Assembly: GCA_022570795.1 (NCBI GenBank) | Contig: JAKUDP010000014.1 | Location: forward strand, 620,001 to 684,000 | Length of the DNA: 64,000 nt | DNA from: Sphaerulina vaccinii | Lineage: Eukaryota > Ascomycota > Dothideomycetes > Mycosphaerellales > Mycosphaerellaceae | Direction: 5' to 3' | Shown here: one piece after another, positions 62,605 to 64,000 of the stretch | Position numbering within the stretch: the first letter of the stretch is position 1 | Layout of the letters: each line of letters opens with the position of its first letter | Position numbers and translations under genes: made by a program | Notes under the pieces: generated by a model | Databases searched by the model: none | What the model saw: the letters and a program-made list of their open reading frames with translations, nothing else | What the model was told of the DNA's origin: nothing

Positions 62605-64000
62605 TCATCCTGAACCGCCATTGCTCCTCTCAGCTATCACATCCCACCCCATCGAGTCTGCAGCACCAAATGAACCATTCATATCAAGATCCGCATTCAC
62701 ATTCCCCGACAAATCCATATTCATATCCGAAAACAATAAATAGCTATCCGGGAAGTTCTGCCCTCCACTACTACCACTGCCAGCGTTGATCGTACCATCA
62801 AAAGCACCAGGTCCCGTCCCACCATTCATCAAAACATTTCCAGCGACCATGTTGTTATTCTGAGTCTTCGTCATGCCAGTATCAAACATATCCCAATCAA
62901 TCGCGCCAGGAACATCAAGCATATTACCAATCATGGACATATCTGGTAACATATTGTACTCTGGTGTAGTGTCGTTCGTAGTCTCAGTAGCTTCCAAGGG
63001 AGAAACGGTAGAAACCGTACTAGAAGGAAGCCAAGATGCCGTAATACCATTGACATCAGGGATATTGTATTGTAGACTCTCGGGTTCGGAATTATCCCAG
63101 GTGTGGTAGGAGACTATACCGCCAAAAGGTATCGAGCTCGCTGTTTGTGCGGGTACAGTCTCCGGTTGCGAAAAGTCCGCCGGCGTACTCATGGAATCGA
63201 TCACGGCACCCGGTCGTTGGGGTATTTTATTGTCATTCAATCTGCGCAAGGCATCGGCTTGTTGAGGGAATCTGGCTCGGACCTTTTCGAGCATGACAGA
63301 CATTACCTGTGATGCCCGTTGGGTTTCCGAGTACATGTGCTCGCCGCTGATCTTCTCGCTGGATCCGTTGAAGGAGCTTTGATTGGGATTCTGAGTAGTG
63401 GTGTCAGACCAGATCTTTTGGCTGTTCTCTAAAGCGTCCATCATTCCTGCTCTCAGAGGGCAGAGTCTGCGTGGAGCTTCGTCGCTGATTTGCTGTGAAA
63501 GTTCTAGACAGACGATCATGGCTGCTAGAAGGTAGTCGTGGGTTGAGATCGATCCCATGTACCATTTTACGCTTTCGAGTTGTCCGCCTGGTTGGCTTGC
63601 TGTGAAGATCTCGGCGTGATGTCGCAGGACACGGAGTGCTGCGTCTACGCATGATTTGCGGCTGAACCCGACGCCCATTTGTTGTTCTTGTGGCGAGAGA
63701 CTGGCGAAAGGTTGCTCCATGTAGCGCCGATGCAGGACCATCTTCGTTTTCAAGTATAGCAAATCGAGATTGCAACGGCACATAAGCTGTTCAGCTGGGT
63801 CTGTTACAAGTTCCTATGAAGCAGTAAGTATATGTTCAGATAAGCATATACAGTCATGGCCTAGCGATGTGATCATCACACTCCTCATCACAGCGCGTGG
63901 GAGCTCTGTCGTGACGCGGTAGTCGAAGGTCGCTTGCACTTACACTCATGTCAGGCATTCTTAACAGAGGCGGTATTGCAGCTTTAGCCTCGTCAAGTCG
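62605..64000 (-). CDS. Fungal-specific transcription factor (Zn2Cys6 type), 5'-truncated by window edge
   Basis: Visible exons are 64000-63944 (partial) and 63813-62605, with a 130-nt intron (GTAAGT...TTCATAG) between. The junction reads PPLLRMPDMS-ELVTDPAEQL, then CNLDLLYLKTKMVLHRRYM, the end of the fungal-specific transcription factor middle domain. A helical segment and a long Asn/Ser/Gly/Asp-rich tail with acidic patches (DWDMFDTGM, FSDMNMDL) follow, as in an activation domain. The DNA-binding zinc cluster would be outside the window, so the family is inferred from the middle domain. About 420 residues are visible. Confidence 0.85.

Noticed and set aside
1..64000. Secondary-metabolite cluster, CRISPR array or defence system
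   Set aside because: No polyketide or peptide synthase, terpene cyclase or tailoring set; no regularly spaced repeats. The transporters and regulator present are scattered among housekeeping genes.

Overview
The window is nuclear DNA of a filamentous ascomycete (Pezizomycotina). The compact genes with 49-130 nt GT-AG introns, the Pezizomycotina-type families (fungal rhodopsin-domain protein, Zn2Cys6-type regulator, LtrA-like protein, DAP1, INO1) and one AT-rich block with the C-to-T/G-to-A wear of repeat-induced point mutation (RIP) all point this way. A Dothideomycete is my best guess from protein style, not from any search. No CRISPR, bacterial operon or secondary-metabolite core enzyme is present.

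Layout. 1-19.2 kb is gene-rich: a left-truncated coiled-coil protein, an alpha/beta hydrolase, a four-exon DAP1-type haem protein, a 68-aa Cys/His protein with a 9-nt first coding exon, NOP4, INO1, a six-exon sugar transporter, a C2H2 zinc-finger protein and a sulfotransferase-like protein. About 19.4-26.3 kb is an AT-rich block with no open frame. It holds one complete but dead Ty1/Copia LTR retrotransposon (20169-25902) with two 247-bp LTRs, a 5-bp target duplication and a primer site fitting the initiator-Met tRNA anticodon arm. 26.5-31.7 kb is an accessory-looking zone: a conserved hypothetical, a degenerate RNase H-like protein, an ankyrin-type protein, long empty stretches and a 123-bp tandem duplication. 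31.7-61.3 kb is again dense: a ZIFL-type MFS transporter, an agmatinase-like protein with a signal peptide, an LtrA-like membrane protein, a Cue5-like ubiquitin/autophagy adaptor, a DEAH helicase, acetyl-CoA synthetase, a large WD40 protein, a rhodopsin-domain protein with a 9-nt microexon, UTP7, mitochondrial aspartate aminotransferase, a YPD1 phosphotransfer protein, a GT34-like glycosyltransferase and a GEP3/MTG3 mitochondrial GTPase. 61.4-62.4 kb carries tRNA-like genes with long internal insertions. The right edge cuts a fungal transcription factor.

The genes do not form one pathway. Ribosome biogenesis recurs (NOP4, UTP7, mitoribosome GTPase), as do central metabolism (INO1, ACS, AAT) and membrane transport. 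Several pairs are divergent across 210-270 bp and probably share promoters (CUE/DEAH, UTP7/AAT, GT34/GEP3). The least explained items are the paired insertion-bearing tRNA-like genes, the small Cys/His gene and the accessory zone at 27-31.7 kb.
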